From Plantago elongata (Eukaryota; Streptophyta; Magnoliopsida; Lamiales; Plantaginaceae): 26,204 nt of DNA. Positions 1 to 11,000 of the stretch are shown here, one piece after another. The notes below the pieces were generated by a model that saw nothing but the letters and a program-made list of their open reading frames with translations, was not told where the DNA came from and ran no database searches. Position 1 is the stretch's first letter, and every line of letters begins with the position of its first letter. The translations under genes were made by a program, and so were the position numbers. The stretch lies in assembly GCA_036897095.1 (NCBI GenBank), contig JAYMSP010002114.1, positions 1 through 26,204 on the forward strand, read 5' to 3'.

Positions 1-28
1 AATTTGGAAAAGAGATGATGAATCTTAC

Positions 29-405
29 CTTTGAGAACGCGGCGTGAAGGAGAAGTGTATACTACGTCGCCGCCGCCGATAGTCGTCGGAAATTGGAAGA
101 TTTTAAGGGAAATTGGAGAGAAGCCGATTGGGGAGAAGGAGAGAAGACGGAGAGAAGCCGATCGGGGAGAAGGAGAGAACACGGGGAGAAGACGACTGGG
201 AGATGGTGGCGGGTCGGTGATGAAGACGGGGAGAAGAACGAAGATGAGATGAAGGCCGATGGAAATTCAATTTGGGGGCAGGATAGGAGACGTGTATTTT
301 AAGTTGTCTGTATTTTTTATTTTCTAACGAAAATGATTCAGGTGTTTGGATGGGGATTTGAATACCCATTTGGCTCGATAAATAGTGATTTGACCTAAAA
401 TACAC
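29..405 (-). other. Possible CT-rich leader exon of a minus-strand gene leaving the left edge
   Basis: Read on the minus strand, about 300 down to 29 is a CT-rich tract like a plant 5' leader. It ends in a good splice-donor context: AAAG at 32-29 followed by GTAAGATT starting at 28. No convincing start codon or protein family is visible. A minus open frame covers 103-405, but it is low complexity (Ser/Pro/Leu-rich). On the plus strand the same block reads as GA-rich imperfect repeats with a 34-bp period (copies starting at 116 and 150). The reading as a 5'-UTR or first exon rests only on composition and the donor site; the rest of the gene would lie outside the window. It could equally be a simple GA-rich repeat. 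Confidence 0.3.
116..183. repeat. GA-rich tandem repeat, 34-bp period
   Basis: Two near-identical units start at 116 and 150, each beginning GAGAGAAGCCGAT and continuing GGGGAGAAGGAGAGAA. Further degenerate GGGGAGAAG copies follow up to about 240. On the minus strand this is a CT-rich tract. Confidence 0.7.
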
Positions 406-499
406 TTAAAATATCCCATTCAAATGTCCATCCAAACATAATTTTCACCAAAATACATCTAAATGCCCACTCAAATGTCCATTCAAACAGCCACTTAGA
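343..499. repeat. Small element with TIR-like ends (MITE-like)
   Basis: TGTTTGGATGGGGATTTGA near 344-362 matches, in inverted orientation with a few mismatches, both TCAAATGTCCATCCAAAC near 421-438 and TCAAATGTCCATTCAAAC near 472-489. The outer pair, extended, gives about 35 bp of imperfect terminal inverted repeat enclosing about 150 bp of non-coding sequence. The size and layout fit a miniature inverted-repeat element or a fragment of one. I could not fix a target-site duplication, so the boundaries are approximate. Confidence 0.4.
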
Positions 500-594
500 A
501 TTTAGAGTTGATTGTTTAAGATTAATAATATAATTTTTTGTTTAAATTATATATATTAGAAAAAATTATGATCATATTGTATTTATATTATAAT

Positions 595-630
595 ACACAC
601 ACACACACTTGTGTGTGTGTGTGTGTGTGT
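595..630. repeat. (AC)7-TT-(GT)10 palindromic microsatellite
   Basis: Seven AC units (595-608) are followed by TT and ten GT units (611-630). The two tracts are reverse complements, so single strands could form a perfect hairpin of at least 14 bp. A separate (TG)10 tract lies 100 bp downstream. Confidence 0.95.
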
Positions 631-732
631 GATCGGTACGTATCTAGCTACTATATTTATATACGTACATATAATAGATATCGTTCCTCGTATATATACA
701 TATCGATGATCATCATGTATAGCTAGTATATA

Positions 733-752
733 TGTGTGTGTGTGTGTGTGTG
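733..752. repeat. (TG)10 microsatellite
   Basis: An uninterrupted TG dinucleotide run, close to the AC/GT hairpin at 595-630. The sequence between them is AT-rich with several short palindromes and no coding signal. Confidence 0.95.
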
Positions 753-779
753 TCTCCTAGTCGTATGTGCGAAAAACCG

Positions 780-1549
780 ACACACACTTATAAGTTGATT
801 AAAAATATTATTATGAAAGATGATATACGAGTGTGTTTTACGTAGAAGTCACAATGAAAGTACATGCAATTACATAATAAAGATGGAAATGCATACTTAT
901 TTCTCACTACATTGATGTATGTAATCTCATGCAGTGTTACATTCTCGGAGTTATTGAAGACTTGGAGTTTCTTTTTGTTGAAGACCTTCACTTGCCGAAT
1001 TCATATATGATCATATTAAACGGTTTCATTTTTGGGAAGCACATACCACATGTACATGTCGCTGGTCAATTTCATTTTTCCTATTGGCTTGAACTATAAA
1101 CTATTGGTCCTTAACTTATAAGTTTTCTTAGATTTTATCAGAAATCGCTTAGGCGAAATTTCACTAGACGTAGATATAACAACAACGAATGCAGATTTAT
1201 GTTCGAGTTCGAGCAAGGGCGTAGTAAGTTCTTCAACCCTCATAGGTAAAATAAAAAAGTACATGGTGAAATGTGTATCATTGTCAAATTTGAACATATT
1301 ATGAGGTCGATCTTTAGTCCGATCTTGCAGTTAACATTATCCAGAATTAATTTATGATATGTATGTATGTGCATGTGCAACACATCATTATATTTGTATT
1401 TGGAAGATCTATTGGTATGGAAAAACTACAACGGACATGTAAAATTGGGGTTCATGTAAGCATATTTGTGAACAAAAAATAGTTCAGCACCTTATCTTAT
1501 ATTTATTTATCATACCATATGATATCTTTTATATTAATTAATATCTATT
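780..1549. other. AT-rich spacer, nothing recognised
   Basis: Only short open frames of 70 codons or fewer occur on either strand, and none resembles a known family. I see no RNA gene or transposon end. Confidence 0.6.
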
Positions 1550-1705
1550 GTTCAAATTGCTTGTTTTTTCAACTCATACTATGTCATAAATTAGGAAAAT
1601 CTGGACATGTCAAGAGATGTATGGAATGTTCAAATTACAATTTTCTTCAACTTGTACTACTCTACAAATTATGAAAATTTAAACATCTCAAACATCTACG
1701 AAAAG
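1550..1705. repeat. Degenerate 78-bp tandem duplication
   Basis: Two successive units share the order TGTTCAAATT, TTCAACT, GTACTA/ATACTA, AAATTA, GAAAAT and an ACATCT/ACATGT tract. The TTCAAC landmark falls at 1568 and 1646. Divergence is high, so this is an old local duplication with no coding capacity. Confidence 0.5.
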
Positions 1706-2826
1706 AAATTAATTTAACAAGGAGAATCTTGAATATATGAAGTCTTTGTCATCGTAGTTAATATCATGTTTATTATTAGTGTTTCGCTGGCACATAAAAG
1801 ATATAAATGAAAACATAGGGCGTCAGATGGAAATTGTTGCGTCATTGACGATGGAGAACAACGACGATGAAACTAGCATGTGGTGGCATCTTATAAAATC
1901 AACTTTATTTGCTGACCACTAGCTTCCCTAAATGCATTGTCGTAATGAGATATATCACATAAAACTCCAGCTTTGCCACCAAAAAGTTTTTAAAAATTAT
2001 TCTAGATCAATGCGAAAAAGGGGGAAAAAACATTAAAAGAACATATAAAATAATGTATAATATATTCCAAAATTACTCTTATAGTAAACTCTTACAAAAT
2101 ATATATCCGAAAATTACTTTCTAGTCGATGGTGATTGCATCCGAACGCAGTCGCATTTTCAGAAAGCATTGTGAAATATCTTCAATATCTAGCTTTAAAA
2201 ATCTTCGTTTCAACGTAGCATACCATGCAATCATTCATAAATTGATTTCCCATCTTATTCTGTGCATTCGTCTTGATGATTTCCATGACAAAAAGAATAC
2301 TATTTCAACTATTGTCATTGCAACCGGTAACGTCAATGTCAAGTGAATAAGTCAATAAATTAATGGGGATACATGATCCTTGGCACTCTCATTTTTTTTC
2401 TTTTTTCTTTTTGCAAGACTTTTTACATAACATTTCTAACATCATAAACATAAGTATGTCGTTGATCATCAAGTACAACAAGATCCCTTGTAAAAATATA
2501 TAATGGATATAGTCTAGTAAAATTGAGCAACATAGCATGGTCGAATTCCTCAAAAGAGTTCTTTAAATGTAACTCCGAACTCGCTACAGTAGAACGACCG
2601 TTTGTTTTCGTAACAATGAAATCAATTAAGTACTGGCAAAATACTTGTACACGATAACAATGCTAGTAGGTGATTCTAAGCTCTCCTAGATGTAGCTAGA
2701 CACTTACGAGTATTAAACAAATGTTTGGTACAATAATGGAATGGGTAAAACAAATTCATTCATATCTTTCAAAAATGAATTCCACCCACTTTACCTTATA
2801 AAGAACACAATATGTGCTTGACCGCA
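1706..2826. other. AT-rich spacer, nothing recognised
   Basis: No coding frame here resembles a known protein. A 72-codon plus frame at 2128-2346 has no recognisable motif. A T-rich stretch lies at 2390-2412. The far left of the hAT relic (its expected C-terminal dimerisation region) should lie here on the minus strand, but I cannot recognise it. Confidence 0.55.
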
Positions 2827-3765
2827 TTAGCCAAACTCATCGCATTCAAATGTCATGTTCTTTCGTATCAATGCATGTTGCAACTCATTTGTAATCACCA
2901 TAATTATTTTCATCAAATGCAGTTCAAACACAAATGTATATTCTCCTATCTTCTCTAGCATGATTATTGCCATGGAAAGTTGTTCACCAAAGTTACCATT
3001 TTTTTCAACATTCTTGAGAACCTTTGAAACATATGCCAACATAGTAAAAAGACCAATGATTGTAGAGTGGTATGAACCCCAATGTGAATCACTGGGACGT
3101 TTGAGAGTATTTTTTTTATTTTGTCTTGTTCCACTCAAAATATTTCCAATCTCTAACATCCAAATTGGTCTTTGGAATCGCAACAATAGCCAATTGAAGT
3201 TGATGAGCAATATAATGCACAAATAACACATATGAATTTTCCTCAAATATTATAAATTCAACCCCTTAAATGCACCATTCATGTTTCTTGATCCTTGGTA
3301 TTTCAAATTAGATATTGATAATTTTTGCTTTGGAACTAAATTATTTATAGTACTTTTCAATGACATGGGGGAAGTGTCACTTTCAGGCTCAATTCGTACA
3401 AACCACTCCATTACTTATCCATGATGGTTCACATATAGAACAATATCAATTTGTTCATGCACGGAGGCATCCCTAGACTCATCAGCCAAAAGTGCAAAAA
3501 ATCATGAATCCTCTATATCTTCAATCATCTCATTATTGATAATGATGTACAAGAATTTATCACATGCTTCTAAATGTTAGGAGAGATTATTTTATTGTTT
3601 CCAGTAGCATTAGAATATTCCATGTACTTTTCAATTTCTTCACAGATGAATTTAAGCCAACTAACAAGTTCAAGAAAATTACTCCTCCTATCCAACTCTT
3701 CAGACTCATCATAAAAATTATTAATATCTAAACACCAACTAAGCTTGGCATAGTAACACAAACAT
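2827..3765 (-). pseudogene. Decayed hAT-type transposase (DUF4371 / ZMYM1-like)
   Basis: Read right to left on the minus strand, conceptual fragments in several frames line up in the order of plant zinc finger MYM-type protein 1-like (hAT superfamily, DUF4371) proteins. A DESEELDRRSNFLELV block lies at about 3650-3720. LADESRDASVHEQ follows at about 3450-3495, then a SLK...LSISNLKYQGSRNMNGAF region near 3275-3370. Next come FVHYIAHQLQLAIVAI near 3160-3230 and SHWGSYHST near 3070-3100, and finally EYTFVFELHLMK and ITNELQHAL in the clean 139-codon frame ending at 2827. Frameshifts and in-frame stops (for example in the ESRDAS segment and the following strand) break the frame repeatedly. The N-terminal TTF-type zinc finger and the C-terminal hAT dimerisation domain are not seen, so the copy is truncated at both ends as well as mutated. 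No terminal inverted repeats or 8-bp target duplication could be identified. Confidence 0.75.
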
Positions 3766-4109
3766 ATTCAAATAAATCAGTTTAAACAATTATTATAATA
3801 AATCTTAATTTATTCAATTCCAATAGAATCTATTTTAAATATCCTACCTAACCCTATAAAATCTCAATCCATTACAAAATATTAATTTCCAAAACTCAGC
3901 TAACATCCAATTATTGTTCATAATTTTCATTTTCAATAAACTCTGCTAAAATCTAATTATTGAATGCACTTCCAACAGTCCGATGGGGTTTAAAAAGGTA
4001 AAGTATAGAACTTTTGGATTATGTGATTTGTATTTTTAAAATTTACATTTAATTGTTTTTTGTGATTATGTCATTTGTAAAATTTTAAATGGAGTACTAA
4101 GATTATTAT
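3766..4109. other. AT-rich spacer with a 46-bp-spaced short repeat
   Basis: There is no coding signal. The 24-nt motif AACTCAGCTAACATCC... at 3893-3916 recurs at 3939-3962 with three differences. The remainder is AT-rich and unassigned. Confidence 0.5.
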
Positions 4110-4370
4110 TTGAAAATAAGCAGTGAGGAATTCCATCTTCATAATCAATTAGGAAATCAGGCCTTCAACTATACTGAAACTTTTACCCTTGTTAAGGTGT
4201 TTCTTGACATTGTAACCAATCAACATTGGCATTTGACTCAACTTGATGTAGAAAACGATGAAGTGATTCACATTCATCCTCCCCATACTTGCAATTTAGG
4301 GGTTTGTAAACTTCATAAGTCCTTATATGGATTAAATTTATTCCATCTAAACAACAACTAGTCGATTCAT
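4110..4370 (+). pseudogene. Ty1/copia reverse transcriptase fragment
   Basis: The 83-codon plus frame 4110-4361 matches the start of the copia-type reverse transcriptase (RVT_2) in several short blocks: FNYTETFTLVKV (usual form DYxETFSPVVK), HWHLTQLDVEN (usual WHLHQLDVNNAFLHG, with the Asp of QLDV retained) and VCKLHKSLYGL (usual VCKLxKSLYGLKQ). The stretch between QLDV and VCKL is shortened and the frame stops soon after the SLYGL block, so only a scrap of pol remains. No LTR pair, integrase, RNase H or gag was recognised around it. Near-identical 24-nt segments starting GAG(G)AATTCCATCT flank it at 4125-4148 and 4438-4462. Confidence 0.7.
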
Positions 4371-4514
4371 TCACAATGACAGCTTCAAGAAAGAGCTTGG
4401 AGGCTTGGAGCTATCCTTGCAATATTAGAATGGAAGTGGAGAATTCCATCTCCATGATCAAGCAGAAGAATGATGAACAGAGCTTGAGAAGAATTTGTAT
4501 TGGAGATTTGTAAT

Positions 4515-4559
4515 GTACATTGCACGCTGCAGAGATCACAGTACATTGTGCTCTGCAGA
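4515..4559. repeat. Short direct repeat, 26-bp period
   Basis: A 19-nt unit GTACATTG...CTGCAGA occurs at 4515-4533 and 4541-4559 with three mismatches. It lies just right of the copia fragment and could belong to a decayed LTR, but this cannot be shown. Confidence 0.6.
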
Positions 4560-5016
4560 CTGATCTAAATATTCTAAACCGGCAGAACATGAGGTCACAC
4601 CAAACCAGAACAAAGTCCTGAAATGAGAAGATTTAAAAATATTTCCCTTGGTGCATTATAAAGCACTAATGTATCTTGTTACAAACTTACAGTAGAATAA
4701 ACACTAGAAATCTGACTTAAATAAGTCATGCGTAGAAGCATTGTAAACCACCAAGTCTGATGCAATATAAACAAGATAATATTCAGAACCACTTAATTTG
4801 TTTTGACTCTATTTTTCTTAATTCTCAAACTCTTCTGGCTGCGTTTGCATGCGGTTAAATTGAACAGAGAGAATACATGATGCTAAGATTTTATGAACTA
4901 AAGCTATATCAAAATACTAGAACAACCAGAGGCATAAACTTATTAGCATAATAAAGCAACTTGCATGATGCTATAAAGTTGTTCTTGATGCAATGAGTTA
5001 TGAGTAGCTTCATCGA
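4560..5016. other. Spacer 3' of the F-box relic, nothing recognised
   Basis: No coding frame of note. This would be the 3' flank of the minus-strand F-box pseudogene that ends at 5017. Confidence 0.5.
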
Positions 5017-6147
5017 TCATCCATGAATGATCACTTTATGAGACATACAATCTTCGTTTTCCTGTGGCTTGCAACAAGTGACAGTCTGATGGGGCGAGAC
5101 AAGGCTCTCCACAAAAGTGTGAACATCTACGTTACCTTCATCAATTGTAGATGTAGATCTTTCAAAGTATCTACTAAAATGTGGAACATCTCTATAAAAC
5201 ATCGACTGCAGATTATAAACCTTCAAATTAAACCACCCGTTCTATGAGGACCATCATATGCGTAAATAATGTCCTGATCATGATCATCGCTAGTGATAAA
5301 GAAAGGAATGATTCTCAGATAATTATGCAGGGTAACTCATTTTGTTCAAGACTTTGCTATTTTATACTCTTTGACCACCTATATGTTAGTATCAAATGTT
5401 ATGGAACAATATCTACATGATCCACCACAATCTCTCTCTACTGCACACAAACACCCTCTTAGAGCAAAAGGTCCTTTGAATCTGTTCCACCAATGGTATT
5501 TATGAAAATTGTTGTGGACTGTGTCAGTAGGAATTGGTAGTTCATGAAAAACTTCAAGACCAAATCAAAAGCAGCAGTGACCACAGAGTTACTTGACGAT
5601 GTTCTACTAGCAGAACCAAAAAATTGGATAGCCCCGTTAAGAAACACACTAAGGTTGGTGGTGACCATAAGGAGATAAACCAAGATTTCTCCAAAACACC
5701 ATTTTTGGAGGAATAAACATAAATAATACATGAACTATTACCTTCTTGCAACTCTGGTCGATCAAAAGAGTGAAATAATCTTATAATGATCACAATCGAC
5801 ATAACCAAATCCATTCATTTGAATAGTCGAATGATGAATGGGTTTGTATGGAATGGTTAAACACTGCTTCGTAACGTAACCGAATTGAGCAGTTAAAACG
5901 TATTATTACTTTCAGGGCCAAGGTAGGAAAGCCTTCCAGTAAGGAGAACTAAGCCATTGCAGTGTCCGACCATCAACATGCGGTGATGTGGGGGCAATAC
6001 TTCAATCTTTCTTGAAACTTGATCATCTTTCAATTTGTAGTACAAAGTAGAATAATTTGCAGTTGGAATTTCTGCATGGTCGCGATGATGATGATGCAGG
6101 TGTAAATCTATGAACTCCTTAGAGGAGAGACGAGTTTACCATGTGCC
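5017..6147 (-). pseudogene. F-box gene relic, C-terminal part (F-box associated domain)
   Basis: On the minus strand, from 6147 leftwards, the frames spell a typical plant F-box protein of the F-box-associated type. LSSKEFIDLHL comes just after the LINE junction, then GHCNGLVLLTG (5941-5967, usual GxCNGL). GFGYVDCDHYKII lies at about 5775-5812 (usual GFGYDxxxDDYKVV), with a GVFLNGAIxxFG block near 5620-5650 and an AFDL block near 5565-5580. A VVKEYKIAKS segment lies near 5350-5378, and the C-terminal FVESLVSP at 5092-5115 is the hallmark end of this family. The last 69 codons (5226-5017) are still open to the stop. At least three frameshifts occur, plus three stops at 5379-5381, 5346-5348 and 5337-5339 that sit where Trp is expected. 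Intact, it would have been a substrate adaptor of an SCF ubiquitin ligase; this copy cannot be. The matching N-terminus is at 13954-14054, beyond the inserted LINE. Confidence 0.85.
6134..6147. repeat. LINE target-site duplication, left copy
   Basis: GTTTACCATGTGCC matches GTTCACCATGTGCC at 13954-13967 at 13 of 14 positions. It borders the element's 5' end, and it also lies in the F-box reading frame, which confirms the junction independently. Confidence 0.9.
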
Positions 6148-6327
6148 TAAAATTGAACCAATGAACCATTAAAACTCAGATCGAATTCAAATATCTACTC
6201 TCTATGATTTCTCTCCCGCACTACAGTAAACCCACGCCGGCTTCATCAGTCTTCGTCTCCGGGCAACTTCTTGTTGCCGACCATTTTCTCCTTGTCCTCT
6301 TGGTAAACTGTGTGATATCCAAAGCCA
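6148..6327 (+). other. LINE 5' untranslated leader
   Basis: 180 bp between the target duplication and the first ORF1 ATG. It would contain the element's internal promoter if it was once active, but no specific promoter motif could be identified. The sequence turns CT-rich near 6195-6295. Confidence 0.6.
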
Positions 6328-8021
6328 TTGGTAGCTCCTATGGTGACTCCCGCTTTGGCGGAAGAGTTAGGGCAAAATTCGAATTCGAACTCGTCAAATC
6401 CATCAGACCAATTGGGGGGAAATTCCGACCTTGATAAGACCGTCTTAAAGTCTGCGCGTCCCTCCGTCTCAGAGGTGGTCAAAAAAGCTGCACCAGGTCA
6501 CAAGCATGATTTTGGAGATATGAACTGTGCCCGGGCTATTGTTCAGCCGAAAACATCGTCAACACACAATGGTATGCCTTCAATTTCTTTCTCGTCTTTG
6601 GAGGTATAGAAGTTATCTGATGTATATGCTTTAACTTTAGTTGGAAAATTCTCCTATGGGATTCTAAAAATTGGTGAGGTAACATTGATGTTGAAAAAAC
6701 TGTCATTAAAAGGTAGATTCACAGTAAGCTATATGGATAAACGTCATGTGGTGATTAAATTGGCTTTGGAGGAAGATTTTAATCATCTTTGGTTGTTGGA
6801 TAGCCCTGTGGTGGCAGGGGCACCAATGAGAATTTCAAAATGGACACCTAATTTCTTATTGCAAGAAGAATCTCCAATTATGCCGGTTTGGGTGATTTTT
6901 GAGAACCTTCCAATCTTTCTATTTCATAAAGAGGCTCTATATGAAATAGGGAAGGTATTAGGTGTGCCAATCAAAGTGGATGATTACACATCAAACAAAA
7001 GTAAATTGCACCAAGCTAACATCTATGTAGAGATGGATGTATCCAAGCATCTCCCTAGCCATATTTGGGTATCTATCATGGACAAAGGTGTAGCAATCAA
7101 GTTGAAGTATAGTAATGTGCCTCATTACTGCAATATCTGTCATAAGTTGGGGCATTTGGCTGCTTTCTGTCCATCAAAAGGGAAGGCTCCAATGGAGCCT
7201 AGAATATTCATCTGCATCAGGGTAATAATGATGAACAATCAAGGCCAGTAAGAGGTAGACCAGAGCAGTGGATTCAAGTGGGAGCCAATATGATGGCAAG
7301 CAAGCAAGTTAACAGAGGGAGTAACCCTAGAGGTAGAGGTGGTGGTAGACATATGAGTTATGGCTTCAATGGTGGAAGAGGTGGTAGAGGAGACAGAGGG
7401 AATGGAGGTTCTAGAGTTACCCCTCAGGCCTATGTATCAACATCTGAATCTGAATTCATCCCTAGAAGTTCTTCAGCTAGGGTATCTAAGGATGCAGGGA
7501 TAGATACTAATGTGAACCCTTTTGCTCAGTTACAAGATAATGAAGATACTCTGACAGAGAAAGAGGAAGATCTAGTGAAGGGTTCAGAAAAGGAAGTGGC
7601 AACTGACAAGTTGGTAGAAGAAACAAATTTGGAGCCCTTTACCAACATGTATCCTATTGAGGAGAATGTGACTTCCCTACATAATCAGGCAGATACACCT
7701 GCTCTACCTGAATTTGAGCTTGTGATGGTTAAATCAAAAAGAAGAAGGTCTATTGACAACCTTATTCAGTTGCCTATTATGTCTGAGGAAGATAGAGACT
7801 CATCAGGATTGGAGAAACCAGAAGGATCTGATTATTACAGTGATGATGAGTCATTATCTAGTGGTGAAGAGGTAATGTTGAAGATAAATGCTAAGGCACT
7901 ACAACAAACAGGACAGAGATTTACAAGAAGCAACTACTTAGCTACTCCAGCTCCAACACTATCTAATCAAGGTAAGAAGAAGAAGAAGGGTGGCAAAAGG
8001 GGGAAAAACAATTCTCAATGA
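6328..8021 (+). pseudogene. LINE ORF1, nucleic-acid-binding gag-like protein (DUF4283, CCHC zinc knuckle)
   Basis: Reading from ATG 6328, an N-terminal disordered segment is followed by the DUF4283 core. Its signatures are LVGKFSYG (about 6640), DKRHVVIKLALEEDF (about 6735-6780), RISKWTPNF and PVWVIFENLP. The zinc knuckle C-x2-C-x4-H-x4-C is complete at 7129-7170. The C-terminal part is Gly/Arg-rich (RGRGGGR, GGRGGRGDRG near 7330-7400), then acidic, and ends in a Lys/Gly-rich tail (KKKKKGGKRGK), as expected for an RNA-binding LINE ORF1. Lesions: an in-frame TAG at 6607-6609 where related proteins continue, and a frameshift near 7200 after which the frame ending at 8021 takes over. The ORF1 TGA (8019-8021) overlaps the ORF2 ATG. 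Intact, it would coat the element RNA. Confidence 0.88.
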
Positions 8022-11000
8022 ACAGTCTGATTTGGAATGCTAGAGGGGTAGGGGGTAAGGAAACTCAACAACAAATTTGGTATCTTAGGGACCATCTTCA
8101 GCTCAACATTATGGCTATTATTGAACCTTTGGTTCAGTTGGAGGAAGTGATATTTTGTAGAAAGTTCAGAATGAATAAAGTAGTGGCTATAAGATTTGGC
8201 TTTTTGTGGATGACTCATATGAGGTAGAAGTTCTTGAAGACAAAGCACAACATCTTCACTGCAAAATTGCATCTTCTATACTATTTACTGTTATATATAT
8301 GCTAAATGTAGTAGGAGGGAGAGATATGATTTATGGGAAGATATGCAGAGGTTATCAATCAATTCTCCCCCTTGGTGTATAGGAGGAGACTTCAATGTGG
8401 TTATAAGTGGAGAGGAGAAAAGGGGTGGTGCTAGTCCTAACTACAATGCTATAGCTGACTTTGCCAATTGTGTGTTGGAGAGTGAGCTGATAGATGTTGG
8501 CTTTACAGGAGTGCCATTTAATTAGCAAAGTGGTGGGGTACAACAGAGATTGGATAGAGTCTTATTCAACCAACTATGGGTGAATCATTTTGCTATAAAC
8601 AAGGTTTCTCATGGGGTCAGAAGATGCTCTGATCACAAGCCTCTCATTATGAAAATAAGTGTCAACATGGAAAGAAGAAGAGGGAGCTTCAGGTTTCAGA
8701 ATATGTGGCTTAATCACCCTGATTTCAGAGCCAACATTGAATCAAATTGGGTAATGCCAGCTAGGTTAACATGACTGAGGAAGTTATGGGAGAAACTACA
8801 CAGGCTCAAACAGTATCTGCAGTGGTGGAATAGAAATGTCTTTGGAAACATTTTTACTAAGCTGAAGGAGGAAGAACTGAAGGTGGCTTCTGCAGAGCAA
8901 AAGTATCATAATGACCTATCTGTTGAGAATCTATTGTTGGTGACATCTACTGCAGTTGAATTTCAGAAAAAGTTAGATATGGAGGAAGTATATTGGAGAC
9001 AAAAAGCTCATTGCCATTGGATTCTAGAAGGTGATAAAAACACCAAGTTGTTCCACAATTTGGTAAAGAGACAAAGACAGAAGGGAAGAATTCATAGTGT
9101 GGTGGTAGAAGGTAATGTCATCTCATCTCAAGAGGGATTACAACAATCAGCAGTTGACTACTTTCAATCTATGCTTGGAGGGACAATACCACTATTAGAA
9201 GAGCCTAATTTTCAAAACATCCCTAAGTTGATTGATGAAGCAATGAACATTGAGCTATGTGAACCCCCTCAAATGGAAGAGCTAAAAGTGGTAGTATTTG
9301 GGATGAGTAGAGCCTCCTCTGCAGGTCCTGATGGTTATTCTACTGCATTTTTTCAGGAATGTTGGAGTATCATAAAAGATGATTTATTGGAGGCAGTACA
9401 AGACTATTTTGGGTTCTTCTTTGCCTTTAGGGATTGTTGCCACTTCACTTACCTTAATTTCCAAGGTAAAAAGCCCATCTTCATGGTCTGAATATAGGCC
9501 TATCAACTTATGTAATTTTAGTCATAAGATTATCACTAAGCTGTTGAATGAGAGATTGGATGTGGTGCTTCCCTTATTAATCTCCTCTAACCAAAGTGGT
9601 TTCTTGAAAGGAAGGTTAATATCATACAATATCCTATTAACCAAAGAAATGGCACATTATCTGGATGTAAAGACTAGAAACTCTAACTTAATTCTGCATA
9701 TTGACATGCTAAAAGCCTATGACAGATTAAGTTGGGAATTTCTGAAAAAAAATGATGAAATCCTTTGGCTTTTCCCAAATCTGGTGTGACATGGTAAGAA
9801 GATCAGTGGAGCCTTGCCACTATGGAATATTGGTTAATGATAACTCTGCAGGATTCATTAAAGCAGTTCATGGGTTAAGACAAGGGGATCCACTGTCCCC
9901 TGCACTCTTCATTATTGCTAGTGAATATCTATCTAGAGGCCTGAATGCTATGTTCTCAGCTCATCCATCACTATACTATGACACCAAGAAGGGTCTGCAG
10001 TTAAGTCATCTGGCTTATGCAGATGACCTGATAATCTTCACAAAGGGAGGTAAGCTGGAGCTTCAGAAAGTGCTAAATTTTTTGAAGCACTATGAAAGAG
10101 TGTCTGGACAGAAGATCAATACTCTTAAGAGCAACATTTATGTGGGTAAGGGTGCTAATGAGAGCAGAATTGCTTCTTAAAGTGGAATGGCTATGAAGGA
10201 TCTACCCTTTTCTTACTTGGGAGCACCTATAGCTTAGGGAAGGAACTTAGCATCACATTTTGAACCCATGGTAGATAAGATCAGAGCTAAGCTATTGGGA
10301 TGGAACACTAATCTTATTTCTCAAGGTGGTAGGCTAGTACTCATCAAAAGTGTACTTACCACTATGCCTATCTATACTCTTTAAGTTTGTTTCCCTCCCA
10401 AGAAGATTTTGAAGAAAATTGAGACTATTATAGCTAAGTTCTTTTGGAGTACCACAACAGACAGAAGGAGAATGCATTGGTCATCTTGGCCTAAGCTTTG
10501 TCTACCCCGGAAGGAAGGAGGATTGGGGGTAAGGGCATTATCTGACATATGTGTTGCCTTCTCTTATAAACTATGGTTTAGGTTTAAAGAGCAATCTTCC
10601 TTATGGGCCATCAGCATGCACAAAATACACTGTAAGAGATCATATCCAGGGGAAATCAAGCTTTATGGAAAAGGCTCTCTTGAATGGAAGAGAATGTGTA
10701 AAGTAAGCCAAGAAGCAAACAAACTGTGTTTCTGGAGGGTGGGGAAAGGTTGTTGCTATTTCTAGCTTGATGAATGGTCTGAACAAGGTAGACTTTTGGA
10801 GCTAGCTTCATCTAGTCCTACTAAGCCACTTGCTATGGTACAAGACTTTGTCACTGACCAAGGATGGCAATGGAACTCTTTGGTGCTCAACCTACATCCT
10901 TTGGTAGCAGCTAAAGTGTCTCTTATACCTGTCAAAGAGGTATCTATAGCTAGACCTGTATGGAAACTCACTACTGATGGTGAATTCTCTTCCAGGTCTG

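Noticed and set aside
538..726. 62-codon frame with poly-Thr/His and Cys/Val runs
   Set aside because: It is simply the translation of the AC/GT microsatellite.
2128..2346. 72-codon plus frame
   Set aside because: No recognisable motif, no neighbouring exon signals and an AT-rich background; too weak to call a gene.
5017..5226. 69-codon minus frame as a separate small gene
   Set aside because: It contains FVESLVSP, the usual C-terminal motif of F-box-associated proteins, and continues the relic to its right after a frameshift.
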